Positions 55,165 to 64,000 of a stretch of DNA of 64,000 nucleotides are shown here, one piece after another; position 1 is the stretch's first letter, and every line of letters starts with the position of its first letter. The notes under the pieces were generated by a model that searched no databases, was not told the origin of the DNA, and saw nothing but the letters and a program-made list of their open reading frames with translations. Source of the stretch: Roseomonas aeriglobus. Lineage in GTDB: Bacteria > Pseudomonadota > Alphaproteobacteria > Sphingomonadales > Sphingomonadaceae. The DNA is taken from assembly GCA_016937575.1 (NCBI GenBank), contig JAFHKN010000002.1, positions 124,001 through 188,000 on the forward strand, given 5' to 3'. The position numbers and the translations under genes are program-made.

Positions 55165-56619
55165 CTAGGGCGTGCTGACGGGGGCCGCCCAGGCCAGCCG
55201 CGTCGGCCCGCTCGCCGCGCCTTGGGTCGCAACGACGCCGCCAGCGCTCAGCGCCGTGACGATGGCGGCCGACTGCGCGCCGGACACCTCGACCGCATCG
55301 CCCCGCCGACGCGCGGCCCACAGGATATCCGCGACGTCGGGGGTCGCATCGGCGAACTCCGGTGTCGGAAGCGGCAAGGCGGGCGGGATCAGGTGGACCT
55401 GCCAGTTCGGCGCTGCCGCTGCGGCGCGCGCCTCCAGTGCACGATAGGTGGCGATCGTCGCGCCCGACAGGGCGGCGGCGCGCGCGGAGGCGATCTGGCG
55501 GTCGGCGTCGATCAGGATGCTGTTGCGATCCACGCCGCCAGCGACCGACAGCGCATCGACGATCTTGCCGACCGCGGGATCTGTGGCCGGTTGCGGCACG
55601 CTGCGATTGGCCTTTTGCAGCTCTGCCGCCGCGGCATCGCCGACGCTGACGTGATATTGGATGATCGCGATCCGGGCCGGGCGGCCGATCAGCCGGCTGA
55701 GCTGCGCCGAGGCTTGGGCATCGGCGCGGGCGCGATAGGCGGGCGTCAGGACGGTCGCGTTGACCCGCACCGGCGTCTGGGCGAAGTCGATGTCGAGCTG
55801 GCTGATCCGTGCGGTGTCGGGGAAGGCATCACCGACCGCCGCCCGCGCCTGCCGCGTCGCGAGATTTTCCCACGCAATGCCGCGTAGCGAGAGCCCGAGG
55901 GGGATCGACAGACCCACGAACGTCGCGATGATCGCGACCGATTGCAGCAGGTTCTGGCGCGGCGACAGCGCGCTCGCGAACCCGTAGAGGCGCGCCATCA
56001 CCGCGGCGGTCAGCGCGATCGCGACGAAGTTCGTGACGAACAGCAGCAATGCGCCGCCCAGGACGACCAGATTGCCGGTGGCCAGCCCGAAGCCGACCGT
56101 GGCCAGCGGCGGCATCAGCGCCGTCGCGATCGCAACGCCGACGATCGTTCCGGCCCGTCCCCGGATCGTCGCATAGGTGCCCGCCAGGGCCGAAAAGATC
56201 GCGACGAGCAGGTCGAACAGGTTCGGTCGCGTCCGTGCGGCGATTTCGGACGTGATGTTCTGCAGCGGCGACGCCAGCGCGATCAGGGCGCAGAACAGGA
56301 CCGCGACGACCGATCCGGCGACGAGTGCGACGGCAGATCGCCGGATGTAGCGCGAATCGACCGTGGCCAGCGCGAAGCCCAGCCCGATGATCGGCCCCAT
56401 CAGCGGCGATATCAGCATCGCCCCGATGACCACGGCCGGCGACGACAGCAACAGACCCAGTACCGCAATGCCGGCCGACATGGCGACCATGAACAGGTAG
56501 CGCCCGGTCCAGCCGGCATCGTCATGCACGCGGTCGAGGACCTCGACCCGGTCGACGGTGCCGATCACCCGGCTGTTCCACCAGCGCGTCACAACCCTGG
56601 CTTTCGAGAAATACGCCAT
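55165..56619 (-). CDS. DUF389-family membrane protein
   Basis: A 484-aa protein of the TIGR00341/DUF389 family: membrane segments from about 42 to 260, with the family signature SPAVVIGAMLISPLMGPIIGLGFALA and the later MPPLATVGFGLATGN. A large soluble C-terminal region (about 265-484) has an alternating Ala-rich beta/alpha pattern and lacks recognised catalytic motifs. Function unknown; the membrane part resembles transport or channel proteins. The C-terminal 30 codons lie close to the convergent lysK stop. Confidence 0.85.
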   Translation of the reverse strand: MAYFSKARVVTRWWNSRVIGTVDRVEVLDRVHDDAGWTGRYLFMVAMSAGIAVLGLLLSSPAVVIGAMLISPLMGPIIGLGFALATVDSRYIRRSAVALVAGSVVAVLFCALIALASPLQNITSEIAARTRPNLFDLLVAIFSALAGTYATIRGRAGTIVGVAIATALMPPLATVGFGLATGNLVVLGGALLLFVTNFVAIALTAAVMARLYGFASALSPRQNLLQSVAIIATFVGLSIPLGLSLRGIAWENLATRQARAAVGDAFPDTARISQLDIDFAQTPVRVNATVLTPAYRARADAQASAQLSRLIGRPARIAIIQYHVSVGDAAAAELQKANRSVPQPATDPAVGKIVDALSVAGGVDRNSILIDADRQIASARAAALSGATIATYRALEARAAAAAPNWQVHLIPPALPLPTPEFADATPDVADILWAARRRGDAVEVSGAQSAAIVTALSAGGVVATQGAASGPTRLAWAAPVSTP

Positions 56620-56758
56620 GCGACCTCAATTCATCGGGTGTGCGCAATGCGCGCAAACCTCGTGATCCCGCGCGTTGAAGGCCCTGACGGCACTCTGGGT
56701 TCCGATCGTCGGGATATCGAATCTAGGCGGCGGCGCTTTTCGATGCGAGGACAGCGAC

Positions 56759-57760
56759 ATGCGACTGTTCTTCGATCCCCGCCAACGTGCCCATGCTCCC
56801 GCGCGTGAGTTTCACAATGGCGGCTGGACGCCCTATGCCGAGGTGCCGGGGCGCGTCGATGCGATCCTGTCCGCGATCGGACCGGCCGAGCGGCCGGCGG
56901 ACGTGGGAGAGGCCCCGATCCTGCGCGTGCATGACGCAGGCTATGTCGCATTCCTGAAGACCGCGCACGATCGATGGGCAGCAGCGGGGCGGGACGGCGA
57001 TGTCATCGCCTATGCCTGGCCCGTCGCGCGGCGTCGCGACGTGCGGCTCGACCGGATCGATGCACTGGCCGGGCGCTATACGATGGACGCGGTAACGCCG
57101 TTGACGGCGGAAACCTGGACCTCGGCTTATTGGAATGCGCAGACCGCTCTCGCCGCGACGCGGTCCGTGCTGGACGGCGGCAGGGCTTTCGCGCTGTGCC
57201 GCCCGCCGGGGCACCATGCGGGGGCGGATTATGCCGGCGGATATTGCCATCTGAATACAGCGGCGATCGCCGCCGAGGCCGCACGCGATGCCGGGTGCGC
57301 GCGGGTCGCGATCCTCGATATCGATTACCATCACGGCAATGGGACGCAGGATATCTTCTGGGACCGCGGCGATGTGTTCTACGCCTCGCTCCACGCCGAT
57401 CCGGCGACGGATTTCCCGTTCTTCTGGGGCCATGCCGATGAAGCGGGCGAGGGGGCCGGTGCGGGCGCGACGCTGAACCTGCCGCTGCCGCAGAGGACGC
57501 GGCTGGAGGGCTTTCGTGCGGCACAGGCACAGGCGCTGGAAGCGATCGCGCGGTTCGCACCCGATTTGCTGGTGGTGAGCTTCGGCGCGGATACGTGGGA
57601 GGGCGATCCGATCAGCCGCTTCGCGCTGACGACCGCCGATTATGCGGTACTGGCGCGGGACATCGCGGCGTGCGGGTGGCCGACGGTGACGCTGATGGAG
57701 GGCGGATACGCGGTCGATGCGCTGGGCGCGAATGTGGCGAGTTTTCTAAGCGGATTTTGA
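56759..57760 (+). CDS. Histone-deacetylase-family amidohydrolase (acetylpolyamine amidohydrolase-like)
   Basis: A 333-aa zinc amidohydrolase; ATG 56759 with GAGGA upstream. The HDAC fold motifs are clear: CRPPGHHAGADYAGGYC (the paired catalytic His), DIDYHHGNGTQDIFW (Zn ligands Asp and His), SFGADTWEGDP (second Asp) and LMEGGYAVDALG. Bacterial members deacetylate acetylpolyamines or similar small amides. The N-terminus MRLFFDPRQRAHAP, with HNGGWTPYAEVPGR, suits the acetylpolyamine type. Confidence 0.88.
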   Translation: MRLFFDPRQRAHAPAREFHNGGWTPYAEVPGRVDAILSAIGPAERPADVGEAPILRVHDAGYVAFLKTAHDRWAAAGRDGDVIAYAWPVARRRDVRLDRIDALAGRYTMDAVTPLTAETWTSAYWNAQTALAATRSVLDGGRAFALCRPPGHHAGADYAGGYCHLNTAAIAAEAARDAGCARVAILDIDYHHGNGTQDIFWDRGDVFYASLHADPATDFPFFWGHADEAGEGAGAGATLNLPLPQRTRLEGFRAAQAQALEAIARFAPDLLVVSFGADTWEGDPISRFALTTADYAVLARDIAACGWPTVTLMEGGYAVDALGANVASFLSGF

Positions 57761-57780
57761 AGAAGAGCAGACGTGATCTT

Positions 57781-57922
57781 GGTGCGCCCGCGGGCGCAAG
57801 GCGCGAAGCTGTTATGCCCGCGGCGCTCGATCGGGAGACCCAGAAGATATGTTCATGGGCTGCTTCGCAGCCACGAAGCTCATACCTCTTAGCGCCTTCG
57901 CGCCTTGTGCCCACAGGGCACC
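57781..57922. repeat. Palindrome-ended repeat, copy 2 of 3
   Basis: Ends with inverse-related segments: GGTGCGCCCGCGGGCGCAAGG at the left and CCTTGTGCCCACAGGGCACC at the right, arms broken by small mismatches. The interior holds GATCGGGAGAC and GTTCATG. The same layout and orientation occurs at 59339-59492, and a shorter-armed relative at 1850-2002. It lies between the HDAC-like stop and the dipeptidase stop; the rest up to 58044 is non-coding. Confidence 0.7.
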
Positions 57923-58044
57923 CAAATCCCTTCTTCTGCACCTTCTTGTTTGGCCGCCGCGGCAAAACCGTTGTCGGACGGACGTTGCCCGCCGGCCGGC
58001 CTTGCCCGAGTCCGCGGCCGGCATGGCCGTGGCCGCGCTGCGGC

Positions 58045-59274
58045 TTAATCCGGCTCCGTCGCGTCGATCGGCTTCATGTCCTTCATCGACGCCGCCACCG
58101 CGTCGGCCCGCTCGATCACCCGAAGGATGTTCCCCGACGTCAGGCCGGCGAGATCCGCATCGCTCCACCCGCGCCGCGCGAGTTCGGCCAGCACCAGAGG
58201 ATAGCCGTCGACGCCCGTCATCCCCTCCGGACCCGTCCCGCCGATGCCGTCGTAGTCGCCCCCGAACCCGACGCTGCCCTTTCCCGCCACCTTGGCAACA
58301 TGCTCGATATGGTCGGCGACGGTCGACGCATCGACGCGCGGCATCGGGTGGCTGCGGTCCCATTCGATCAGCGGCGCGGGCGATTTGGCGCCATAGGCGT
58401 CGGCGGGGACGCCGACCGACTTCGCATAGGCGCTGCGTTCGCGATCCCAGTCGGCCCAGGCCTTCGACAGGAAGGCCGGGTAGAAGTTGACCATCACCAC
58501 GCCGCCGTTCGCGCCGATCCGCTGCAAGAGATCATCGGGAATGTTCCGCGGCCGGTCGGCCAGCGCCCGGGCGGAAGAGTGCGAGGCGATCACCGGCGCT
58601 TTCGTCACGTCGAGTGCCGCCGCCATCGTCGCGTCGGACACATGGCTGACGTCGACCAGCATGCCGATGCGGTTCATCTCCATCACGACCTTGCGCCCGA
58701 AGTCGCTGAGGCCATTGGCGCGCGGCGCATCGGTCGCACTGTCCGCCCAGTCCAGGCTCTTCCCATGGGTCAGCGTCATGTATCCCACGCCCAACTCGCG
58801 CATCTGGCGCAGCACCGACAGCCGCCCGTCGATCTGGTGCCCGCCCTCGATCCCGATCAGCGAAGCGACACGGCCCGCCCGCATCGCGGCGCGCACTTCG
58901 TCCGCGGTCTTCGCCATGCGGAAGGCCTGCGGGTTGGCGGCGACGAATCGGCGGGCGATGTCGATCTGCTCGATCGTCATCTCGACCGCACGTGGGCCGG
59001 TGGTGGCGGCCGGGATGTAGACCGACCAGAACTGGCCGCCGACGCCGCCCTTCTTCAGGCGCGGGATGTCGGTCTGGAGCGGAAAGGGCAGGGTGGCGGT
59101 GCTTCGCGTCAGATCGACCGATTCGACCTTCGCCTCGTGCCGCTCGCGGATCTCCCAGGGCAGGTCATTATGTCCGTCCAGCACCGGCGCCCGCTGGAGC
59201 ACGCGCTGGACGCGGGCTTGGATGGCGGGATCTGTCGCTTGCGGCGCGGTGAGGAGGAGGGCGAGGAGGATCAT
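58045..59274 (-). CDS. Membrane dipeptidase (peptidase M19)
   Basis: A 409-aa exported zinc dipeptidase of the renal-dipeptidase type. A short signal (about 1-13, MILLALLLTAPQA) precedes VLDGHNDLPW (His-x-Asp metal ligands); then IGIEGGHQI (bridging Glu), DVSHVSDATM and IASHSSARALADRPRN (further His ligands), GGVVMVNFYPAF and VGFGGDYDGIGG (Asp). It hydrolyses dipeptides, including those with D-residues, in the periplasm. Flanked by two copies of the palindromic repeat. Confidence 0.93.
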   Translation of the reverse strand: MILLALLLTAPQATDPAIQARVQRVLQRAPVLDGHNDLPWEIRERHEAKVESVDLTRSTATLPFPLQTDIPRLKKGGVGGQFWSVYIPAATTGPRAVEMTIEQIDIARRFVAANPQAFRMAKTADEVRAAMRAGRVASLIGIEGGHQIDGRLSVLRQMRELGVGYMTLTHGKSLDWADSATDAPRANGLSDFGRKVVMEMNRIGMLVDVSHVSDATMAAALDVTKAPVIASHSSARALADRPRNIPDDLLQRIGANGGVVMVNFYPAFLSKAWADWDRERSAYAKSVGVPADAYGAKSPAPLIEWDRSHPMPRVDASTVADHIEHVAKVAGKGSVGFGGDYDGIGGTGPEGMTGVDGYPLVLAELARRGWSDADLAGLTSGNILRVIERADAVAASMKDMKPIDATEPD

Positions 59275-59338
59275 GGGCGGCTCCGGCTGGTTTGACTTGG
59301 TGATAGCTCAGGCCCGAAGAAAAGAAGAAGGCTGTTTT

Positions 59339-59492
59339 GGGCGCCCGTGCCGGGCGCAGGGCGCGACGGCGCGAAGATGTCTCGCCTGATGCTCGCGATC
59401 GGGAGACAGTTCATGCACCGGTTCCAAGGGCTGCTACGCAGCCAATTACCCTGACCCCTTCGCGCCTTCGCGCCTTGTGCCCGCAGGGCACA
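59339..59492. repeat. Palindrome-ended repeat, copy 3 of 3
   Basis: Same orientation and plan as 57781-57922: a GGCGCCCGTGCCGGGCGC start, interior GATCGGGAGAC, GTTCATG and GCTGCTACGCAGC, and an end containing CGCGCCTTGTGCCCGCAGGGC. It lies in the dipeptidase 5' leader, about 65 bases before its start codon, and before the helicase start. Confidence 0.7.
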
Positions 59493-59560
59493 CCGAAAAT
59501 TTCCCCTGTCTTCTCTTTCGGAACGTTTCCATTTCGTTCCGACCGCCGTAGACCGTCAAA

Positions 59561-62251
59561 ATGCTCCCCCACCCCGCTCTCCACGCCAGCCACAGCGGCA
59601 TCTGGGTTGCCGACGGCGACGGGTGCCGTGCGGTCGGGCGGGGGGAGGCGATCCGGATCGCGGCGGATACGCCGGTCATCCTGCTGGGTGCCTCGATCGC
59701 CGGTCAGCGGCTGGGCTATGCCGATTTGTCGGGACTGGACCTGCTGGAGTTGTTCGCCTTCGTCTACCCCGCGCGCTTCGCGGTGCCGACGCCAAAGGGG
59801 CTCGCTGCCGCGCTCGGGATGACCCCGCCGGCCAGCGACGATGGGGTCGCACCGTTTCTGCGCGACGCTGCCGCAACGATGCTCGCGACGCTGGCCGGCG
59901 ACTGGCCCGAGCGCGAGGGAGCCTGGACCGCGGCGCAGTCCCTATTTCGCCTGCGCTGGCCCTGGGCGCCACACGTCACCGCGCGCCTTAGCAAGCCGCA
60001 GGGGGGCGAGCGCTGGCTGTTCTCGCGCCTGCCCGAATGGGAGGAGGGCCCGCCAAGGGCTGCGCCGCGCACGGTAACGCTCGACGACGGCGCGGTCGCC
60101 GATCGCCTGGCGCGGCTGACCGGCAATGCCGCCGAGCGTCGCGAGGGGCAGCGCCATTTCGCCGCGACCGCCGCCCAGGCCTTTGCCCCCCGCCGGATGC
60201 GCGACACGCCGAATCTGGTCCTGGCGGAGGCGGGGACGGGCATCGGCAAGACGCTCGGCTATCTCGCGCCTGCGTCGCTGTGGACCGAAGCGGCCGATGG
60301 CGCGGTGTGGGTGTCGACCTTCACCAAGGCGCTGCAGCGTCAGTTGGGGCACGAGACCACGCGCCTCTACCCCGACGCCGCCGAACGCCGTGCTCGCGTC
60401 GTGACGCGCAAGGGGCGCGAGAACTACCTGTGCTTGCTGAACCTGGAGGATGCGCTGCAGGGCGGGTTCCAGGGGCGGGCGGCGATCCTGGCGCAGCTCG
60501 TCGCGCGCTGGGCGGCGTATAGTGCGGATGGCGACATGGTCGGCGGAGACCTGCCCGGCTGGCTGCCGACCCTGTTCCGGCGCAACGGATCGACCGCCCT
60601 GACCGACCGGCGCGGCGAGTGCATCTACGCGGGCTGCCCGCATTATCGGAAATGCTTCATCGAACGCGCCGCGCGCGCGTCGGCCAATGCGAACATCGTC
60701 ATCGCCAATCACGCACTGGTCATGGTCAACGCCGCGCGTGGACGCGAAACGGCGACGCGGCCGACGCGCTACGTGTTCGACGAAGGCCATCACCTGTTCG
60801 AAGCCGCCGATTCGATGTTCGCCGCGGCGCTCACCGGGGCCGAAGCGATCGAGATCCGCCGCTGGGTCACCGGCCCCGAAGGAACGTCTCGCGGTCGCCG
60901 CCGCGGGCTCGCCGCCCGGCTGAGCGACGTCGCCAGCTATGACGACGAAGGCGGCCGCGCCATCGCCGCTGCGGTCGAGGCGGCACGCGCGCTACCCTCC
61001 GACGGCTGGCTCGCGCGCCTGCAGGAGAATGCACCCTTCGGCCCGGTCGAGACGCTGCTGGGCGCGGTGCGCGGTCTGGTCTACGCGCGCGCCGCCAAGG
61101 ACGACGATGCCGGCTATGCGCTGGAGACCGAACTGGCCGAACCCGACGCCGCGCTCGTCGATGCCGCCGGGCCCGCCGCTGCGGCGCTCGATGCGCTTGT
61201 CCGACCGCTGGTGACGCTCGGCCGGCGGCTGGAAGCGGTGCTGGCCGAAGCGCCCGACTGGATGGACGGCCCGGCCCGCGCGCGGATCGAAGGCGCGATC
61301 GCCTCGCTCGGCTGGCGGGCGGAAACGGTCGGTGCGTGGCTGGCACTCATCGCGCGGATCGGCGGGCCGGCGGACCCGGACTTCGTCGACTGGCTGGCGG
61401 TCGATCGGGCCGAGGGGCGCGAGTGGGACGTCGGGCTCCACCGTCATTGGCTCGACCCGTCGCGGCCCTTCGCGCAGACAGTGCTCAAACAGGCGCACGG
61501 TGCAGTCATCACGTCGGCGACGCTGCGCGCGGGCGGGGATTGGGACGTGGCCGATGCGCGCAGCGGCGCAGTGCATCTGGAAGGGGCGCCGATCCATTTC
61601 GAAGCGCAGAGCCCGTTCGACTATGCATCGCGCGCAGAAGTGCTGATCGTGACCGATGTGAAGCGCGGCGACCAGGCGGGCCTCGCCAATGCCTATGCGC
61701 GGCTGATCCTGGCGGCGGGCGGGGGCACGCTCGGCCTGTTCACCGCCATCCGACGCTTACGCGGCGTCCATACCCGCATCGCCGACCGGCTGGCACGCGA
61801 AGGGCTGCCGCTCGCGGCGCAGCATGTCGATCCCATCGACACGGGCACGTTGGTCGATATCTTCCGCGACGATCCGCGGGCGTCGTTGCTCGGCACCGAC
61901 GCGTTGCGCGACGGCGTCGACGTGCCGGGTCAGTCGCTGCGCCTGGTCGTGATGGAAGGCGTCCCGTGGCCCAAGCCGACCGTACTCCACGCCGCGCGGA
62001 GGATGGCGGGCGGGGGCAGCGCCTATGACGACCGCATCGTTCGTGCACGGCTGGCGCAGGCCTTCGGTCGCCTCATTCGTCGGGCGGACGATTCGGGTGC
62101 GTTCGTCCTGCTGAGCGCTGCGATGCCGTCGCGCCTGCTGTCGGCCTTTCCGCCGGGAACGCCGGTACGACGGATCACGCTCGACGAAGCGATCGAACGG
62201 ATCCGCGCCCTTCCTTCCGCCGCGCCGATCCGGCAGAAGGAGGGCGCATGA
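59561..62251 (+). CDS. DinG/XPD-like ATP-dependent DNA helicase
   Basis: An 896-aa superfamily 2 helicase. Motifs: the Walker A AEAGTGIGKTLGYLAP (about 223-238), the four-cysteine iron-sulfur site (CLLNLEDA at the start; CIYAGCPHYRKCF after it), the DEGH box in YVFDEGHHLFEA, and the C-terminal helicase region with ALRDGVDVPGQSLRLVVMEGVPW and QAFGRLIRRADDSG. The 120-residue N-terminal extension is found in alphaproteobacterial members. Role: unwinding of damaged or replication-blocking structures. Overlaps sixA by 4 bases. Confidence 0.9.
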   Translation: MLPHPALHASHSGIWVADGDGCRAVGRGEAIRIAADTPVILLGASIAGQRLGYADLSGLDLLELFAFVYPARFAVPTPKGLAAALGMTPPASDDGVAPFLRDAAATMLATLAGDWPEREGAWTAAQSLFRLRWPWAPHVTARLSKPQGGERWLFSRLPEWEEGPPRAAPRTVTLDDGAVADRLARLTGNAAERREGQRHFAATAAQAFAPRRMRDTPNLVLAEAGTGIGKTLGYLAPASLWTEAADGAVWVSTFTKALQRQLGHETTRLYPDAAERRARVVTRKGRENYLCLLNLEDALQGGFQGRAAILAQLVARWAAYSADGDMVGGDLPGWLPTLFRRNGSTALTDRRGECIYAGCPHYRKCFIERAARASANANIVIANHALVMVNAARGRETATRPTRYVFDEGHHLFEAADSMFAAALTGAEAIEIRRWVTGPEGTSRGRRRGLAARLSDVASYDDEGGRAIAAAVEAARALPSDGWLARLQENAPFGPVETLLGAVRGLVYARAAKDDDAGYALETELAEPDAALVDAAGPAAAALDALVRPLVTLGRRLEAVLAEAPDWMDGPARARIEGAIASLGWRAETVGAWLALIARIGGPADPDFVDWLAVDRAEGREWDVGLHRHWLDPSRPFAQTVLKQAHGAVITSATLRAGGDWDVADARSGAVHLEGAPIHFEAQSPFDYASRAEVLIVTDVKRGDQAGLANAYARLILAAGGGTLGLFTAIRRLRGVHTRIADRLAREGLPLAAQHVDPIDTGTLVDIFRDDPRASLLGTDALRDGVDVPGQSLRLVVMEGVPWPKPTVLHAARRMAGGGSAYDDRIVRARLAQAFGRLIRRADDSGAFVLLSAAMPSRLLSAFPPGTPVRRITLDEAIERIRALPSAAPIRQKEGA

Positions 62252-62790
62252 AGACGCTGACGCTGCTCCGCCACGCCAAGTCGGGATGGGACGATCCCGC
62301 CCTGCGCGATTTCGACCGGCCGCTGAACGCCAAGGGGCAGCGCGCCGCGCAAGTCGTCGGGCGGAATCTGAAGGCGCTGGACTTGTCGTTCGACCGGATC
62401 GTCGCCTCGCCCGCCGTCCGCGTCGTCGAAACGCTGGATCATGTCGGCCGCGGTTACGGCCGCGCGCTGACCCCGGATTGGGACAAGCGCCTGTACCTCG
62501 CGTCGGTCGCATCGCTGATCGACGTCATCCAGGAACAGGCCGACTCCGTCGACCGGTTGCTGCTCGTCGGGCATAACCCGGGTTTGGAGGAATTGGTGCT
62601 GACGCTGGTGCCGCTTGCCGGCGGCAATCCCGCGCGCGCCGATGTGGAAGAGAAATTTCCGACCGCGAGCATCGCGGAAATGACCTTCGCGATCGATCGC
62701 TGGGCGGATGCCGGGCCCGATGCCGCGACGCTGACCCGGTTCGTACGACCGCGCGATCTCGACCCCGCCCTCGGCCCCAGCGCCGACTGA
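62248..62790 (+). CDS. sixA: Histidine phosphatase, SixA family
   Basis: A 180-aa phosphatase with the catalytic LLRHAKSGWDDP (His8), RxxxT-type VVETLDHVG and LLVGHNPGLEEL (second His). SixA-type enzymes remove phosphate from phosphohistidine proteins (ArcB HPt domain, PTSNtr NPr). Substrate unknown here. Starts inside the helicase stop (ATGA), so it is translationally coupled. Confidence 0.9.
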   Translation: MKTLTLLRHAKSGWDDPALRDFDRPLNAKGQRAAQVVGRNLKALDLSFDRIVASPAVRVVETLDHVGRGYGRALTPDWDKRLYLASVASLIDVIQEQADSVDRLLLVGHNPGLEELVLTLVPLAGGNPARADVEEKFPTASIAEMTFAIDRWADAGPDAATLTRFVRPRDLDPALGPSAD

Positions 62791-62914
62791 CGGCGCTTCA
62801 GGCCCGGTAGGCGCGGATGTCCGGTGTTCGGACGTCCCCGTCGCTCGGGACGGTCGGGAGGGAGGGGCATCGCTGCACGGATAGGCGGTGGCGTCTACCG
62901 GTGCCGCGCGCCCC

Positions 62915-63262
62915 TCAGCCGCGATCCTGCTTGTCGTCGTCCGCCAGCGCTGCGGCCAGCCCGTCGCGGATGTCGGTCAGCGCGGCCTTGCGCGACCCGC
63001 CGCGCTTGATGGGGGCTTCCTCCGCGAGGAGCTTCTGAACGCCGCGGATCGTGTACCCCTCGGTTTCCAGCAAAGTCTGGATGCGACGCACGAGCGCCAC
63101 ATCCTCGGGGCGATAATATCGGCGGTTTCCTGCGCGCTGCAGCGGACGGAGCTGTGGGAAACGCGTTTCCCAATAGCGCAGGATGTGTTGGGCGACGCCC
63201 GTCTCCCGCGACAGTTCACCAATCGTCCGAAATGCGGTCGCCGCCTTGTCCGGCGCGGCCAT
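62915..63262 (-). CDS. MerR-family transcriptional regulator
   Basis: A 115-aa regulator with the N-terminal MerR HTH (FRTIGELSRETGVAQHILRYWETRFPQLRPLQRAGNRRYYRPEDV) and a short coiled helix (about 55-80). It lacks an effector domain, and its tail is charged (ALADDDKQDRG). This is the small form that follows ihfA in many alphaproteobacteria; its regulon is not established. Same strand as ihfA, 8 bases downstream. The bases between it and sixA (62791-62914) hold no gene I can support. Confidence 0.88.
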   Translation of the reverse strand: MAAPDKAATAFRTIGELSRETGVAQHILRYWETRFPQLRPLQRAGNRRYYRPEDVALVRRIQTLLETEGYTIRGVQKLLAEEAPIKRGGSRKAALTDIRDGLAAALADDDKQDRG

Positions 63263-63270
63263 CGTGCGTC

Positions 63271-63570
63271 TCAGCAGGCGGCTACGATGCGGTCGCGCAT
63301 CATCTGGCTCGCCCGGAACGTCAGCACGCGCCGCGGAGCGATCGGCACCTCGACGCCGGTCTTGGGGTTACGGCCGATCCGTTCGCCCTTGTCACGCAGC
63401 ACGAAGCTGCCAAAACCGGAGATCTTGACGTTCTCGCCGTTGGCGAGAGCATCGCACATGTGGCCGAGGATCTGTTCCACGAATTGCGACGAGTCCGCGC
63501 GCGACAGGCCCACTTCATGGTGCAGCGCTTCCGCCAGGTCGGCCCGCGTGAGCGTCCGTACGTCCTGCAT
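63271..63570 (-). CDS. ihfA: Integration host factor subunit alpha
   Basis: A 99-aa DNA-bending protein of the HU/IHF family: [40 protein letters not shown], the DNA-contact arm [24 protein letters not shown] and the end [16 protein letters not shown]. The arm [11 protein letters not shown] supports IhfA over HU. It acts with IhfB in transcription, replication and recombination. Position between fabH and merR is the standard alphaproteobacterial order. Confidence 0.93.
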   Translation of the reverse strand: MQDVRTLTRADLAEALHHEVGLSRADSSQFVEQILGHMCDALANGENVKISGFGSFVLRDKGERIGRNPKTGVEVPIAPRRVLTFRASQMMRDRIVAAC

Positions 63571-63717
63571 GACGTTCTCCTAGTTTTCCCACAGACTTAG
63601 CGGGCACCGTACCGTACCATGCCGGTCGTGGCCGCGCAAAAGCCCGAACACTGTCTACCCTAAAATTCTACAGTATACGATATGAAATCCAGCCATTTTG
63701 AGTAGTATCTTCTGGCG

Positions 63718-64000
63718 TCAATATCGTACGACCGCAGCCCCCCAGGTGAAACCTCCGCCCATCGCTTCCAACACGATCAGATCGCCCCGTTTGATGCGGC
63801 CGTCACGGACGGCGGTATCGAGTGCCAGCGGCACCGAGGCGGCCGAGGTATTGGCGTGCTGATCGACGGTGACCACGACTTTCTCGGGCGCCAGACCCAG
63901 CTTTTTCGCCGTCGCGTCGAGAATGCGCGCATTGGCCTGGTGGGGCACCACCCAATCGACATCCTGTGCCGTCAGGCCGGCGGTCGCGAGTGATTCGCCC
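63718..64000 (-). CDS. fabH: 3-oxoacyl-[ACP] synthase III (C-terminal part, cut by the window end)
   Basis: The C-terminal 93 codons of FabH, which starts fatty acid synthesis by condensing acetyl-CoA with malonyl-ACP. The open frame continues to base 64000 without a stop, reading [19 protein letters not shown]. The catalytic His lies in VPHQANARI and the Asn in [13 protein letters not shown]; the last part is [16 protein letters not shown]. The catalytic Cys and start lie beyond the window. The bases between ihfA and this gene (63571-63717) are AT-rich and probably carry the ihfA promoter. Confidence 0.93.
   Translation of the reverse strand, partial: GESLATAGLTAQDVDWVVPHQANARILDATAKKLGLAPEKVVVTVDQHANTSAASVPLALDTAVRDGRIKRGDLIVLEAMGGGFTWGAAVVRY

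Noticed and set aside
57595..59295. Plus-strand open frame antisense to the M19 dipeptidase
   Set aside because: His/Asp/Arg-rich shadow; the dipeptidase carries its metal-binding motifs on the minus strand.

Overview
The window is a piece of chromosome from an alphaproteobacterium of the order Sphingomonadales, most probably Sphingomonas. The reasons are the high GC content, the gene orders (rne / amidase / PBP1A / prfB; hemC-hemD-mitofilin-like; fabH-ihfA-merR), a class I lysyl-tRNA synthetase, a carotenoid hydroxylase (CrtZ), a TonB receptor with a CarboxypepD_reg extension, and several sphingomonad-type short palindromic repeats. I see no rRNA, tRNA, CRISPR array, prophage or insertion sequence. 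It reads as ordinary core genome with small accessory insertions (two toxin-antitoxin loci, repeats).

Layout. 1-9 kb: the first codons of a probable rne gene (minus), then amidase, PBP1A, prfB, a methyltransferase lipoprotein, a JAB-only RadC, class I fumarase and a ParDE-like module. 9-17.7 kb: a beta-barrel outer membrane protein, a metallo-hydrolase, uvrB, a decayed higBA module, a PRC-barrel protein, a lipoprotein, a structured non-coding stretch with a tiny ORF behind an extreme Shine-Dalgarno sequence, and thyA. 17.8-28.5 kb: a c-di-GMP GGDEF-EAL-PilZ gene cut by an in-frame TGA, ligA, a large TonB-dependent receptor, a LytS-type kinase and a LytTR regulator. 28.5-35.7 kb (minus): homoserine dehydrogenase, a 2OG-Fe(II) oxygenase, a PLP transsulfuration enzyme and the overlapping set lgt-midA-GNAT-pgeF. 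35.9-45.9 kb: an orphan molybdenum hydroxylase subunit coupled to hemH, a frameshifted acetoacetyl-CoA reductase, gpsA/tsaD facing away from hemC-hemD-mitofilin-like, and gcdH. 46-64 kb: PilZ, TauE, crtZ, sucC, etfBA behind a palindromic operator, two tandem LecA-like secreted proteins, a bestrophin, lysK, DUF389, a histone-deacetylase-like hydrolase, an M19 dipeptidase, a DinG-like helicase, sixA, merR, ihfA and the end of fabH.

How genes work together. Many neighbours overlap by 4 bases (ATGA, GTGA or TTGA), which marks translationally coupled operons: prfB-methyltransferase, antitoxin-toxin, MBL-hypothetical, lgt-midA and GNAT-pgeF, molybdenum hydroxylase-hemH, tsaD-gpsA, hemC-hemD, crtZ-hypothetical, etfB-etfA and helicase-sixA. 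Haem synthesis is represented twice (hemH; hemC-hemD). GcdH and EtfAB form an acyl-CoA oxidation electron path, although they are not adjacent.

Notable points. Three reading frames are broken: higB, the GGDEF-EAL-PilZ gene and phaB. The ParE-like toxin also appears to lack about ten residues, so both toxin-antitoxin modules seem to keep an intact antitoxin with a damaged toxin. Several palindromic repeats sit right at ribosome binding sites. The best candidate for something undescribed is the 15781-16042 element: an 18-codon ORF preceded by 15 bases complementary to the 16S 3' end, followed by stacked hairpins and a strong terminator.
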